NCBI GenBank assembly: GCA_022841325.1
Contig: JALHRS010000026.1
Coordinates: 1-64,000 of the forward strand
From: Lysobacterales bacterium
Lineage (GTDB): Bacteria > Pseudomonadota > Gammaproteobacteria > Xanthomonadales > SZUA-5
Reading direction: 5' to 3'
DNA length: 64,000 bases
Shown here: piece after piece, positions 26,563 through 35,317 of the stretch
Layout: each line of letters opens with the position of its first letter
Numbering within the stretch: position 1 is the first letter of the stretch
The notes under the pieces: generated by a model
Told to the model about the DNA's origin: nothing
Database searches by the model: none
What the model saw: the letters and a program-made list of their open reading frames with translations, nothing else
Position numbers and translations under genes: made by a program

Positions 26563-27431
26563 GCGAGCGTCTGTTCGGGCGCCTGGCGGCGCGCTTGCGG
26601 GCCGGGCCACAGGTGCTGGCGAGCGTGCTGCACACGCGCGGCGCCACCCCGCGCAAAGCCGGCGCGCGCATGCTGATCGGGGCTGCCGATAGTGAATTCA
26701 GCATCGGCGGCGGGCTGGCGGAAGCGCGCGTGCTGACGGCCGCGCGCGAACTGCTGGCCAGCGACCAGACCCACGCCTCGGTCCGCATCGACCTCTCCGG
26801 CGGTGCCGATTCGGCTGGCGTCTGTGGCGGACAGATGCAGCTGGCGCTGCGCCAGTGGCGCCAGGCCGAACTCTCCCGTGCCGCGCAGATCGCCAGCGAT
26901 CTGGCGGCCGGCCGATCGGTGCAGCTGCAGGCCGATGAGCTTGGCGCTGCTGCCAGCGCTGAATGTATCGCGCCCGATCCGCGTCTGCTGATCGTCGGTG
27001 GCGGCCATTGCGGACTGGCCCTGTACCAGCTCGCGCGCTATCTGGATTTCGATATCTGGATCGTCGATCCGCATGGCGAAGGGCTGGATCGCGAGCGCTG
27101 TGCCGATGCCCAGCTGCGCAGCGGCGACTTGGCGCTGAGCGAAGCCGTGCGCAGCGATCGCGCCCTCTACGCGGTGCTGCTCAACCGCGATTTTCACAGC
27201 GACGTGCGAACCCTGCGCGCCATCGCCGGGGCGCGTTTCGCTTACCTCGGGATGATGGGCAGCCGTCGACGCATCGCCACCGTGCTGGCCGAACTCACGC
27301 CCGGGCAATCCGGGCAGCTTGGCGCGCTCAGGGCCCCGGTCGGCATCGAGATCGGCGCGCAGAGCCCGCACGAGATCGCTGTCAGCATCCTCGCCGAGCT
27401 GATCCGGGTACGGGCGGCGGCAGGACCGTAG
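26559..27431 (+). CDS. xdhC: Xanthine dehydrogenase accessory protein XdhC
   Basis: A 290-residue chaperone that delivers sulfurated molybdenum cofactor to XdhB. The N-terminal XdhC/CoxI domain has VLHTRGATPRKAGARML and SIGGGLAEA; the C-terminal Rossmann-like domain has LIVGGGHCGLALYQLA and FAYLGMMGSRRR. The start is a TTG that overlaps the xdhB stop, so translation is likely coupled. Confidence 0.92.
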   Translation: MSERLFGRLAARLRAGPQVLASVLHTRGATPRKAGARMLIGAADSEFSIGGGLAEARVLTAARELLASDQTHASVRIDLSGGADSAGVCGGQMQLALRQWRQAELSRAAQIASDLAAGRSVQLQADELGAAASAECIAPDPRLLIVGGGHCGLALYQLARYLDFDIWIVDPHGEGLDRERCADAQLRSGDLALSEAVRSDRALYAVLLNRDFHSDVRTLRAIAGARFAYLGMMGSRRRIATVLAELTPGQSGQLGALRAPVGIEIGAQSPHEIAVSILAELIRVRAAAGP

Positions 27432-27482
27432 TTCAGCTTGGCCTGCAGGGCCGAGATGGCAGTTCGACTGCGGGCCAGGTCG

Positions 27483-28274
27483 TCACCTGGCTCGCTGCGC
27501 GAGCAACATGACCTGGGTGTTTGCGCCAGTCCACCAGTCAATGGCCTCGGCCACGTCCGACGCATGACTCAGAAAGGGCGCATGGCCGGCACGGTCGATG
27601 CGCCGGAACTCGGCCGCAGGTGCCATCCGCGCGGCAGCATCCAGCGCCTGCCAGGGCACCAGCCGATCGCGTTGACCGCCGAGCCACAGGCTGGGCACGG
27701 CCAATCGGGGCAGTTCGGCGCGCAGATCGGTGTCGGCCAGCAGCGCCAGACCGTCGACCAGAATGCGCGGATCCGAAGGCGGACGCTCGCCCAGACGCTG
27801 ACGCAGCCAGCGGATTTCCTGGCGTGCGCCGACATCGCCATGGACTTCCAGTGCCAGGAAGCGATCGATGGTGGCGCCGTAGTCCTGCGCCAGATCGGCC
27901 GCGAACTGTTCAAACACGCTGGGGGCGACGGCATGCGGCCAGTCGTTCGCCACGACAAAGCGCGGCGAGGCGGCCAGAGCGATCAGCCCGCGCACCCGGT
28001 CGGGAGCCCGCAATGCGGCTTCGAGCGCGAACAAACCCCCCAGCGACCAGCCCAGCCACAGCGCCGGTGGCAGCACGTTCAGCAAGCGATCGACCGTGGC
28101 ATCCAGCGCCAGTCCGTCGCGCTCCTCACTGAGACCATGCCCGGGCAGATCCAGCACATGGCACTCGAAGCGCTCGGAGAGCTCGGCCAGCAGCGGCGCA
28201 AACACGCCGCCGTGCATGGCCCAGCCATGAATCAGTACCAGTGGAGGGCCGCGGCCGATGATGTCGAGGTGCAT
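27483..28274 (-). CDS. bioH: Pimeloyl-ACP methyl ester esterase BioH
   Basis: A 263-residue alpha/beta hydrolase. It starts MHLDIIGRGPPLVLIHGWAM, has the nucleophile Ser77 in LGWSLGG, an Asp in LLADTDL or the later LGGQRDRLVPW region, and the His in GHAPFLSH. These match BioH, which frees pimeloyl-ACP for biotin synthesis. bioD is 10 kb away at 38580. A longer open frame upstream runs through an AAAAGG-type repeat and is rejected. A generic esterase role cannot be excluded. Confidence 0.85.
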   Translation of the reverse strand: MHLDIIGRGPPLVLIHGWAMHGGVFAPLLAELSERFECHVLDLPGHGLSEERDGLALDATVDRLLNVLPPALWLGWSLGGLFALEAALRAPDRVRGLIALAASPRFVVANDWPHAVAPSVFEQFAADLAQDYGATIDRFLALEVHGDVGARQEIRWLRQRLGERPPSDPRILVDGLALLADTDLRAELPRLAVPSLWLGGQRDRLVPWQALDAAARMAPAAEFRRIDRAGHAPFLSHASDVAEAIDWWTGANTQVMLLAQRAR

Positions 28275-28694
28275 GGGGGCGGGAAAAAGGAAAAGGGAAA
28301 AAGGGAAATGGAAAAAGGAAAAGGGAAAAAGGAAAAGCGCGGGGCGGCGAGGACTTCTGCAGGTAGGTTGTTGTGGAAGTAGGTCACGTTGGCCGCGCAG
28401 CGGTCTACGTGACACTGGTCTGGCGATGTCACCCGGGCCATGAATCGTGGGCAAGGTGTAGGTTGCCGTGAAAGTCGTTCATGCGAGTGCTGTCGCTCCC
28501 TCCCCGATGTTCGGGGAGGGCTGGGGAGGGGTTAGGCAAGAAACCCTACGCAACGGTCATGGCACCAGCGACTTTCATGATGGCGAGTGGCCCGCAGCCA
28601 TGACCGTTGGGCACGCTGCGCTTAGCCCAACCTACCTGCAGCAGCCCTCGCCGCCCCGCGCTTTCCCTTTTTCCATTTTCCCTTTTCCCGCCCC
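28275..28694. repeat. Composite inverted repeat between bioH and the glycosyltransferase
   Basis: A purine-rich stretch of GGGAAAAAGGAAAA type at 28280-28336 plus GCGCGGGGCGGCGAGGACTT and a TGCAGGTAGGTTG box is mirrored at 28627-28694 as CAACCTACCTGCAGCAGCCC and TTTCCCTTTTTCCATTTTCC. About 255 bases lie between. They hold the palindrome GTAGGTCACGTTGGCC / GGTCTACGTGAC (28379-28412, again at 34660-34696) and a GGGGAGGG-rich hairpin. No gene is evident. Confidence 0.8.
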
Positions 28695-28695
28695 C

Positions 28696-30402
28696 TCAAT
28701 GCCAGGCCACCTTGTGCCGGATCCAGGCCTCGGGGGGATGCGGCTCACACTGCGGACGCAGGGCGTCGGCGTTCACCAGATACCAGCTGCGACGATTGGA
28801 ATCGCCGACCACGGTGGCTTTCTCGGCCTCGAAGCAGGCCTTGAGCGAGAGCTTCTGGGCCATGATCCAGCGCTTTTCCGGGGCCGCCCGCAGCCAGGCC
28901 ACGGCCTTGAGTTCCTGTTCTGCGCGCGGCGCCAGAAAGCCGAAGACCGTCACGTCGCGGTCGGCCATCAACAGATTCTGCTCCTTCCAGCTGAGCAGGC
29001 CGAGCTCGGCATTCGGGCCAATCAAGCTGCCGGCCTGATGCATGACGCCGCGCGCCGAGCGGCTGTCGTTGATCACCGGATAGGCCCAATAGCTGTAGAT
29101 CAGCCAGACGCCGGTGAGCGAGGCGGCCAGGGCCAGAGCACCGCGCCGCGGTCGAAACCAGAGCAGAGCAGCCAGCGCCCACAGGCCCATGGTCAGGGTG
29201 ATGGGCCAGGGATTCAGATGCTGCAGACTGCCCAGGCGCTGGGCGAAGGCCGGCTCGCCATGGAGCGCATAGAGTGATCCTGCGCTGAGGCCGACGGCGA
29301 GCACCGCGGCCATCGCAAACAGCAGCCGCTGGGCGGCGCGCTTGCGCAGGATTCCCGGCAGCAGCGGCGCCAGCGCCAGCACCAGCATGGGCAGTGCCGG
29401 AAGGATGTAGACGTCGCGCTTGCCGCCGGACAAGGAAAAGAAGCACACCACCAGCAGGACATAGCTCAATGGCAACCAAACCCGCGCGGGTCGCTGGCCT
29501 CGACGCCAGCCTCGCCACCAGTGCGGAATGGCCCACACCAGCGCCAGCGCTGTCGGCAGCCACAAGGTGGCGATGACCTCGAGGAAGTACCAGGGTGGGT
29601 TCAGGTGGTGCGGTGGGGCCAGATAGCGCGAGGCCGTCTGGCCCAACAGGATGTTACGGGCGTAATCGGCATAGACCGGGTCGTCACTCTGCCAGACCGT
29701 CCATAGCATGGGCACCAGCCACAGCGATACTGCCAGGACGAAGGCCAGCACGGCCAACGCCATTCGGCCTGCCTGTTTCGGTTCACGCGCCGGCAGGCCC
29801 TGCCAGTGCCAACGCCGCCCTGCCAGCGCCAGCGGCAACAGCAGCAGCGCCAGAAAGGCCACGCCCTTGGTGATGGTGCCGATGCCGGCAGCAAAACAAC
29901 CGATCCATAGCCAGCGCCAACTGGGGCCGAGCAGCAGGTGACGCAAGATCCCGTAGCAGGCCAGCGTCATGATGCCGAGCAGGCTGGCATCGATCTGGGC
30001 AGCGCGAATCTGAAAAGTGAACTGCAGCGTGAACAGCAGGCTGAGGGCAGCCAGCTGCGCCACACGCCGCCCGTGCAGCCGCCGTGAGAGATCGTAGACC
30101 AGGCCCAGCGCCAGCAGCCCGGCGAGTAGAGACGGCAACAGGAACGCAATGCGCCAGGAGCCGGTCAGCGCATAGGCGCCAGCCTGCATCCACATGAACA
30201 TCGGCGGCTTGTCCGCATACAGCTCGTTGCCGCGATGCGGAAACAGCCACTCGCCGCTGTCGACCATCTGCTTGGCCACCAGCGCAAAGCGCGGTTCATC
30301 GGCCGGCCAGGGATCGCGCAAGCCGATCCCGGAGGCCAGCAACAGCAGGGCGAAAGCCAGCAGCAACCAGAACTGGCGCCGCTGGCTCTCGCCCAGACTC
30401 AA
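28696..30402 (-). CDS. Family 39 glycosyltransferase, ArnT-like membrane protein
   Basis: A 568-residue polytopic inner-membrane protein. The TTG start at 30402 has GGAG eight bases upstream and overlaps the previous stop (TTGA); an ATG at 30453 would lie inside that gene. After the first helix comes RDPWPADEPRFALVAKQMVD, with the Asp-Glu pair of the GT39/PMT/ArnT catalytic loop, then YADKPPMFMWMQAGAY, and about 11 further hydrophobic helices. The C-terminal 130 residues are a soluble periplasmic domain. It likely transfers a sugar from a lipid carrier to lipid A or another envelope acceptor. Substrate is unknown. Confidence 0.88.
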   Translation of the reverse strand: MSLGESQRRQFWLLLAFALLLLASGIGLRDPWPADEPRFALVAKQMVDSGEWLFPHRGNELYADKPPMFMWMQAGAYALTGSWRIAFLLPSLLAGLLALGLVYDLSRRLHGRRVAQLAALSLLFTLQFTFQIRAAQIDASLLGIMTLACYGILRHLLLGPSWRWLWIGCFAAGIGTITKGVAFLALLLLPLALAGRRWHWQGLPAREPKQAGRMALAVLAFVLAVSLWLVPMLWTVWQSDDPVYADYARNILLGQTASRYLAPPHHLNPPWYFLEVIATLWLPTALALVWAIPHWWRGWRRGQRPARVWLPLSYVLLVVCFFSLSGGKRDVYILPALPMLVLALAPLLPGILRKRAAQRLLFAMAAVLAVGLSAGSLYALHGEPAFAQRLGSLQHLNPWPITLTMGLWALAALLWFRPRRGALALAASLTGVWLIYSYWAYPVINDSRSARGVMHQAGSLIGPNAELGLLSWKEQNLLMADRDVTVFGFLAPRAEQELKAVAWLRAAPEKRWIMAQKLSLKACFEAEKATVVGDSNRRSWYLVNADALRPQCEPHPPEAWIRHKVAWH

Positions 30403-31256
30403 GGTGTCTGCTCCAGACGCATGCCCAGCGGGCCGAACACCTTCTGATCCCACTTGATGGCGATCAGTCCCTTGCCATCAAAATGGAACAGCAACTCGGG
30501 ATCGGCCTCGAATCGGGGGCTGGTCTGTACCGACGGAATGGTCAGGCGTGCCACCACCTGCACGCCGCGCTGGAACCACAGACCTTCCAGCGTACGCGGC
30601 TGCTTGCCCCAGGTCAGGGTCATCTGGCCGTTGGGATTCAGCTTGAGCTGCATGGATGAGCCATCTTCCAGGGCGCCGGCGAAATCCGACTGCACCCGCG
30701 GAATCAGATGGCTGTTCTCGCGATGAGCGTCGTACAAGGCCATGGTGCCGACTGCGTCTTCCAGATCGGCGCGCAGTTCGGCAAAACGCCCGCGGGCCTC
30801 GTCCTGATCCGAGCGCACCACGATGTAGCCGGTTTCCGGCGAAGTCAGGGTCAGTCGGCCGGGGCCGGCAGCCCCCTTGGCCGCGGCGTCGCGCCAGGGC
30901 GTCAACGGTACCCGGTAAATGGTCAGCAGGGGTTCGGCGGCGCCGCGCTTGCCCTGGTACTCGATCACCAGCGCGGCCGATGCCAGCTCGCTGACTGCTC
31001 GGGTTTCTTCAGGACTGAGCTCGCGCCAGCTGACATCCTCGCCACGCCAGGATTCGGGCAGCGTCAGGGCAACGCCGACATCGCGCGAGGCCACCCGGCC
31101 CGGCGGCGCTTCGGTGCTCTCCTCCATGATCGGACCGGGAGCCCAGGAGGGTACGCCAGCGTCCGCTTCGGGCCCGGCTGCAGGTGCCTGCTCCTCGGCA
31201 TGGACGCTGGACAGACTAAGCAAAAGGGCGACAAAGCCCCAGCGAGGAATACGCAT
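30399..31256 (-). CDS. Periplasmic protein of unknown function
   Basis: A 285-residue protein with a signal peptide (MRIPRWGFVALLLSLSSVHA). The start at 31256 gives this peptide; 13 more codons upstream are open. The mature part begins with a Pro/Ala/Glu-rich segment, then a mixed alpha/beta region (VGVALTLPESW, LVIEYQGKRG, TLTSPETGYIVVRS). The C-terminal part is beta-rich (SMQLKLNPNGQMTLTWGKQP). I do not recognise a family. Its stop overlaps the start of the GT39 gene, so the two are probably co-translated and may act on the same envelope molecule. Confidence 0.75.
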   Translation of the reverse strand: MRIPRWGFVALLLSLSSVHAEEQAPAAGPEADAGVPSWAPGPIMEESTEAPPGRVASRDVGVALTLPESWRGEDVSWRELSPEETRAVSELASAALVIEYQGKRGAAEPLLTIYRVPLTPWRDAAAKGAAGPGRLTLTSPETGYIVVRSDQDEARGRFAELRADLEDAVGTMALYDAHRENSHLIPRVQSDFAGALEDGSSMQLKLNPNGQMTLTWGKQPRTLEGLWFQRGVQVVARLTIPSVQTSPRFEADPELLFHFDGKGLIAIKWDQKVFGPLGMRLEQTP

Positions 31257-31349
31257 GATGTGGACACTCCGAGTCTGAAACTGGTCGCGAAGCATAGCGG
31301 ACCCGGCCTGAAGGGAAATCAGACGGCAGCACGACGGTACGCTTTCGGG

Positions 31350-31817
31350 TCAGCCCGGCTTGCGTACCATCAACCAGAATATCGCCAGCACCGACAGGAA
31401 AGCGGGCCAGCCCAGAACGAACCAGATCCACATCTGACGGGCGAATTCAGGCGCTAGAGGCTGCTGACCGGCGTGAGCCGCTGCGGCCATCCGGGCCAGT
31501 CGCATCTGAATGAAGACCACCGGTATCCAGCAGGCCCCGGTGAGTCCGTAGAGCACCAGTGCCGCGGCGACCCAGGGCGTGGTCCAGGGCAGCGACAGCA
31601 GGTGCAGCAGCGCGAAACCGGTCAACAGTTGCGCGATCACCGCCGGTGTCGTGAACACGAAATCGGCCAGTACGGTCAGTCGCGTGACCCGGGCAATGGC
31701 GGCGAGATCGCCGCTGCGCCAGGTCATCCACTGGAAGAAGGCGATGCCCAGCCCGGTCCCGAACAGGATCGTCGAGGACAGGATGTGCAGCCATTTCAGC
31801 AGCAGATAGGTGTTCAT
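31350..31817 (-). CDS. DUF2269 family membrane protein
   Basis: A 155-residue protein with four predicted membrane helices. It begins MNTYLLLKWLHILSSTILFG, with the conserved Lys-Trp-x-His of DUF2269, and later has TPAVIAQLLTGFALL. Its ATG overlaps the stop of the SDR-DoxX gene (ATGA), so it is in an operon with it. Function is unknown; the paired DoxX-like region suggests a membrane redox or quinone-linked role. Confidence 0.85.
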   Translation of the reverse strand: MNTYLLLKWLHILSSTILFGTGLGIAFFQWMTWRSGDLAAIARVTRLTVLADFVFTTPAVIAQLLTGFALLHLLSLPWTTPWVAAALVLYGLTGACWIPVVFIQMRLARMAAAAHAGQQPLAPEFARQMWIWFVLGWPAFLSVLAIFWLMVRKPG

Positions 31818-33109
31818 CGGCGGTCGGCCAGCACCAGCCACACCAGAAGCCCCGGGATCACGACCAGATTCTTCGCCAGCGCGCCCCAGGGGTCCAGCCA
31901 CAGACCCGGCAGCATCCAGCCCAGCACCGCGGTGTAGCCGAGGACCAGCAGCAGCAGGGCGCGGCCGGCGGCGCGCGCATGCCAGTTGCCGATCAGCATG
32001 GCGCCGAGCACGGCATCCAGCAGGCTGCCGCCGTAGCCGCCGATCCAGCCCAGCCACTCCGGCCACTGCAGCGGTGCGGCCAGCACGCTGATCTGCGCCG
32101 GCGACTGCGCGAATCCGGCCATCGCCGACAGCAGACACATCAGACCCAGGCCCCAGCGCAGCACCGGCGCCAGCGGATACAGTCGCGCCTGCCAGCGGTC
32201 CTGGACTTCAGCGGGCTGGCGCGCCGCCCACACCGCGAAGCGCTGTGGCATGTGGCCGAAGCGGGAGGCAAGGGCCTCGGCATCGGCGCTGCTGGTGCTG
32301 TTGCCGCGGGCCAGCATGCGCACCATGGCCGAGCCCAGGGGCCCATCGCCGATGCGGTCGCCGAGTGCGCCGGCGAGGCGCAGCAGAGCCATGGGCAGCG
32401 GCAGCGTCCACGCCTTGGGCAGGCGCAGCCATTGCCGCAGGCCGCGCAGATAATCGGCCAGAGTCATGATTTCGGGGCCGACTGCGGGCCAGATCTGGAC
32501 GCTCTGGTCGCCGACCTCTGCGGTCACCGCCGCGACCACGATCTCGGCCAGATCGCGCACATGCAGCGGTTGCACCCGCTGCTGACCCCGTCCGGGCAAG
32601 GGCACTACGCCGGGCGCCGCCGCCAGCGCGCGCAACAGCGAGGATCCGCCATAGCTGCCGCTGAAGGCATAGACCAGCGAGGGTCGCAGCACCGTCACCG
32701 GCAAGCCGCAGTCCAGCAGGGCCTGATCGGCGCGATGCTTGCTGGCGACAAATTCGGCATCCCTTGGGTCGCCCAGCGCCGAGATCTGCAGGAAATGCCG
32801 CAAGCCCAATTCGGCCGCTGCGCGGGCGACGGCCAGCGGCATCTGGCAATGGATGCGGTCGAAGTCGGCGTCGCTGGCCTTGAGTATCCCGGCGGCGTTG
32901 ACGACCGCGTCGACGCCGGCCAGGCGCGGCAACCACAGCGCGGGGTCGTTGTCCCGCAGCAGATCCGCTTCAATGCTGGCCACGCCGGCCACGACTTCGC
33001 CCGCCCGGCCCGGTCGTACCACCGCGACGACCTGGTGCCCGTGTTCCTGCAGCGCCGACACGATATGGCGACCCAAGAATCCCAGTGCCCCGAGAACCAG
33101 AATCTTCAT
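31814..33109 (-). CDS. NAD(P)-binding SDR protein fused to a DoxX-like membrane domain
   Basis: A 431-residue fusion. Residues 1-about 290 are an extended SDR / NmrA-type Rossmann domain with ILVLGALGFLGRHI, VVNAAGILK and the SKHRADQALL segment where Tyr-xxx-Lys would be expected, so the classical catalytic Tyr seems absent. Residues about 310-431 contain four membrane helices of the DoxX-like type. Such fusions are found next to DUF2269 genes, as here. It may tie a reductase or a nucleotide sensor to the membrane. Confidence 0.85.
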   Translation of the reverse strand: MKILVLGALGFLGRHIVSALQEHGHQVVAVVRPGRAGEVVAGVASIEADLLRDNDPALWLPRLAGVDAVVNAAGILKASDADFDRIHCQMPLAVARAAAELGLRHFLQISALGDPRDAEFVASKHRADQALLDCGLPVTVLRPSLVYAFSGSYGGSSLLRALAAAPGVVPLPGRGQQRVQPLHVRDLAEIVVAAVTAEVGDQSVQIWPAVGPEIMTLADYLRGLRQWLRLPKAWTLPLPMALLRLAGALGDRIGDGPLGSAMVRMLARGNSTSSADAEALASRFGHMPQRFAVWAARQPAEVQDRWQARLYPLAPVLRWGLGLMCLLSAMAGFAQSPAQISVLAAPLQWPEWLGWIGGYGGSLLDAVLGAMLIGNWHARAAGRALLLLVLGYTAVLGWMLPGLWLDPWGALAKNLVVIPGLLVWLVLADRR

Positions 33110-33215
33110 CGTATGCGCGCTCCTGACTGCCCAGCTGTCTTACCATAGCTGCGTGCCGGGGCCTTTGCAGGCGCCAAATTCGCGTTGGAGGGAGCCCCGA
33201 TTTCCCCCGGCGGGG

Positions 33216-33375
33216 CGCTAGTTCACGCAACAAACAGCGGGGCGAGGGGCACGGGGCAGGGGCCCAAACTCGCTGCATGGTCAGATCGTGCGTCGGGGTG
33301 GGTCCCCTGCCCCTTGCCCATTCCCCCTTTGAGTGACTGTAGAATCAACGGCTTGCGATATGTTTGCTGAGAGCG
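33216..33375. repeat. Dispersed element family E, copy 2
   Basis: GTTCACGCAACAAACAG, then GGGGCACGGGGCAGGGGCCC, then AACTCGCTGCATGGTCAGAT, GTCCCCTGCCCCTTGCCC, and GACTGTAGAATCAACGGC. The order matches the copies at 6008 and 47078. It ends a few bases before the MgtC-like gene and so includes that gene's leader. Confidence 0.85.
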
Positions 33376-33388
33376 CCAGAACCCCGCC

Positions 33389-34639
33389 ATGAACGACATG
33401 CCTGATGCCGATGTGCTGCTGGGCCTGACCGTAGCCCTCGGGCTCGGGCTGCTGATCGGCATCGAGCGCGAGCGCAACAAAGGTAATGGTCCGGGACGGG
33501 CGGCTGCCGGCATGCGCAGCTTCACGCTGGTGGCGCTGATGGGCTCTTTGGCCAGCCATCTCGGGGTGCCGGCGATGGTGCTGGCCGGACTCTTCGTGGC
33601 CGCCGCAGCGCTGATCGCTTTTCTGCGATCCAACAAGGATGACCCTGGCCTCACCACCGAAATTGCTCTGGTGCTGACCTATCTGCTGGGCGTGCTGGCG
33701 CAGACCGAGGCCGGTCTGGCCGCCGCCCTCGGCGTACTGGTGGCCATCCTGTTGGCAGGCAAGTCCAAGTTGCACCGTTTTGCGCAGAGCCTGCTGACGC
33801 CGCAGGAAATCCATGATGGGCTGCTGCTGCTGGCGTCGGCGCTGATCGTGCTGCCGCTGCTGCCGACTACCGCGATCGATCCCTGGGGCGTGATCGAAGT
33901 GCGCAAGCTCTGGGCCATCGTGGTCCTGATCATGGCCATCGGCGCGGCCGGGCATGTCGCGCTGCGGGTGTTCGGGCCGCGCATCGGACTGCCGCTGGCC
34001 GGTTTCGTCGGCGGCTTCGTGTCCAGTTCGGCCACCATCGCCGCCATGGGCCAACGCGCGCAATCGGATCCCACCCGCGCCGTGGCTGCCGCCGCCGCCG
34101 GCATGGCCAGCAGCGTGGCGACGACGGTATTGATGGCGATCCTGCTGGTCAGCAGCTCACTGGCGCTGCTGCGGGCGGTCTGGCCGATGCTGCTCGCCGG
34201 CACGCTGACCGCGCTGGTGGCGACGGTGATCCTGGCGCGGCGGGCTCGCACCAGCACCTCGGATCCCAGCGAAACCAGCGGTCGTCCCTTCAATCCGGTC
34301 GATGCCCTGATGTTTGCCGGCCTGCTGGCAACCGTGCTGCTCGCCTCAGCCGCACTCAAGGCCTGGTTGGGACCGCACGCCATCTGGCTGGCGGCCGCCA
34401 GCGCTGGCCTCGCCGATGTGCATGCAGTGACGCTGTCGATGGGTCAGCTGGTGGCTACCAGCCAGATCGGTGTCGATGCCGCCCGCTGGGCACTGGTGCT
34501 GGGCTTTGCCAGCAACATGGGCACCAAGATGTTCCTGGCGCGGCGCGCCGGGCGCGAGTACCTCGGCCATCTGTGGCCTGGCCATCTGGCCATGTTGCTG
34601 GTGTTTGCGGGAATGGCGCTACTATGGCCGGAGAGCTGA
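33389..34639 (+). CDS. MgtC/DUF4010 family membrane protein
   Basis: A 416-residue protein with about 12 hydrophobic helices. The N-terminal part is MgtC/SapB-like (LGLLIGIERERNKGNGPGRA, AAGMRSFTLVALMG); the C-terminal part fits DUF4010 (GFVGGFVSSSATIAAMGQRA, GFASNMGTKMFLARRAG). The acidic/basic IERER motif after helix 1 is typical. The function of this branch is unknown; a role in divalent cation or envelope homeostasis is suggested by the MgtC link only. Confidence 0.88.
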   Translation: MNDMPDADVLLGLTVALGLGLLIGIERERNKGNGPGRAAAGMRSFTLVALMGSLASHLGVPAMVLAGLFVAAAALIAFLRSNKDDPGLTTEIALVLTYLLGVLAQTEAGLAAALGVLVAILLAGKSKLHRFAQSLLTPQEIHDGLLLLASALIVLPLLPTTAIDPWGVIEVRKLWAIVVLIMAIGAAGHVALRVFGPRIGLPLAGFVGGFVSSSATIAAMGQRAQSDPTRAVAAAAAGMASSVATTVLMAILLVSSSLALLRAVWPMLLAGTLTALVATVILARRARTSTSDPSETSGRPFNPVDALMFAGLLATVLLASAALKAWLGPHAIWLAAASAGLADVHAVTLSMGQLVATSQIGVDAARWALVLGFASNMGTKMFLARRAGREYLGHLWPGHLAMLLVFAGMALLWPES

Positions 34640-34657
34640 GGGCACGAGGGCAGGAAG

Positions 34658-34697
34658 GGAAGTAGGTCACGTTGACCCGAAGGGTCTACGTGACGGC
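34658..34697. repeat. GTAGGTCACGTTGACC palindrome
   Basis: GTAGGTCACGTTGACCC pairs with GGGTCTACGTGAC to form a hairpin just after the MgtC-like gene. A relative lies at 28379-28412. It may also help end transcription. The rest of 34700-34903 shows no feature. Confidence 0.6.
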
Positions 34698-34903
34698 TTG
34701 GCATTCACCTAGGCTGCTTCGCGGCGAGCCTGACCTGCATTGCAATCAATCGCTGCCCGGAAGGTCGGCGAGTGCGTTCTCGAAACGCTCTCAGGATCCA
34801 GGCGATGCCATCGCGGTTGCGTCGCGCGACACCACCGAGCCCTCGATCGCTGCCATCGGGCGCAGTGAGGCAGCAATCGAGAGCCCGGTGTCGATACGGT
34901 GGA

Positions 34904-35317
34904 TCAGTCCCTCTCGAAGCTGCCGCCGAACAGTTCCGGCGCTTCGAAGGAACCGGCGGTTCCGATCCGGTCTGGCAAGTTGCTGTGCTCCTGCACCGCC
35001 ACGATTTCCGGGGGACTCCGCGTTTCATTCATCCGGTGCACGCCGAACACGGCCGCAACCACGGCCAGACTGGCCACGGCGCCTGCCAGCGGCCGCCACC
35101 AGTGATGAGCGGGGGCTGCTGCCGGCGCCGCTGCGCTGATCCAGTCGCGCGCCAGCTCGGCGCTGTCATCGGCCAGGCGCAGGGCCAGCTTCAGCTCGGC
35201 GGCCAGCTGCGGATCGCGCAGCGCACGGCGTGCCAGATCGCGACGGGCATCCACATCCAACCGACCTGCGGCCAGCTCAGTCAGTGTCCGGGTCTGTAGC
35301 TCGAAATTCTGGGTCAC
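34904..35317 (-). CDS. Putative anti-sigma factor
   Basis: A 137-residue protein that overlaps the end of the ECF sigma gene by 41 bases. The N-terminal 75 residues are helical and charged. One membrane helix follows (about 78-97, PLAGAVASLAVVAAVFGVHR), then a short periplasmic tail with SFEAPELFGGSFERD. Size, topology and position directly after an ECF sigma gene suggest an anti-sigma factor, but no ZAS His-Cys motif is present, so this is inferred from context. Confidence 0.65.
   Translation of the reverse strand: MTQNFELQTRTLTELAAGRLDVDARRDLARRALRDPQLAAELKLALRLADDSAELARDWISAAAPAAAPAHHWWRPLAGAVASLAVVAAVFGVHRMNETRSPPEIVAVQEHSNLPDRIGTAGSFEAPELFGGSFERD

Noticed and set aside
24187-26610. 807-codon minus-strand ORF opposite xdhB
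   Set aside because: Shadow of xdhB; the protein shows no family pattern.
28274-28454. N-terminal extension of BioH
   Set aside because: The added 60 residues come from a polypurine repeat (LFLFPFSFF-type sequence) and precede the family's normal N-terminus.
28468-29277. Plus-strand ORF of 269 codons before and over the GT39 gene
   Set aside because: It begins in a repeat and then runs antisense to the membrane glycosyltransferase; no domain.
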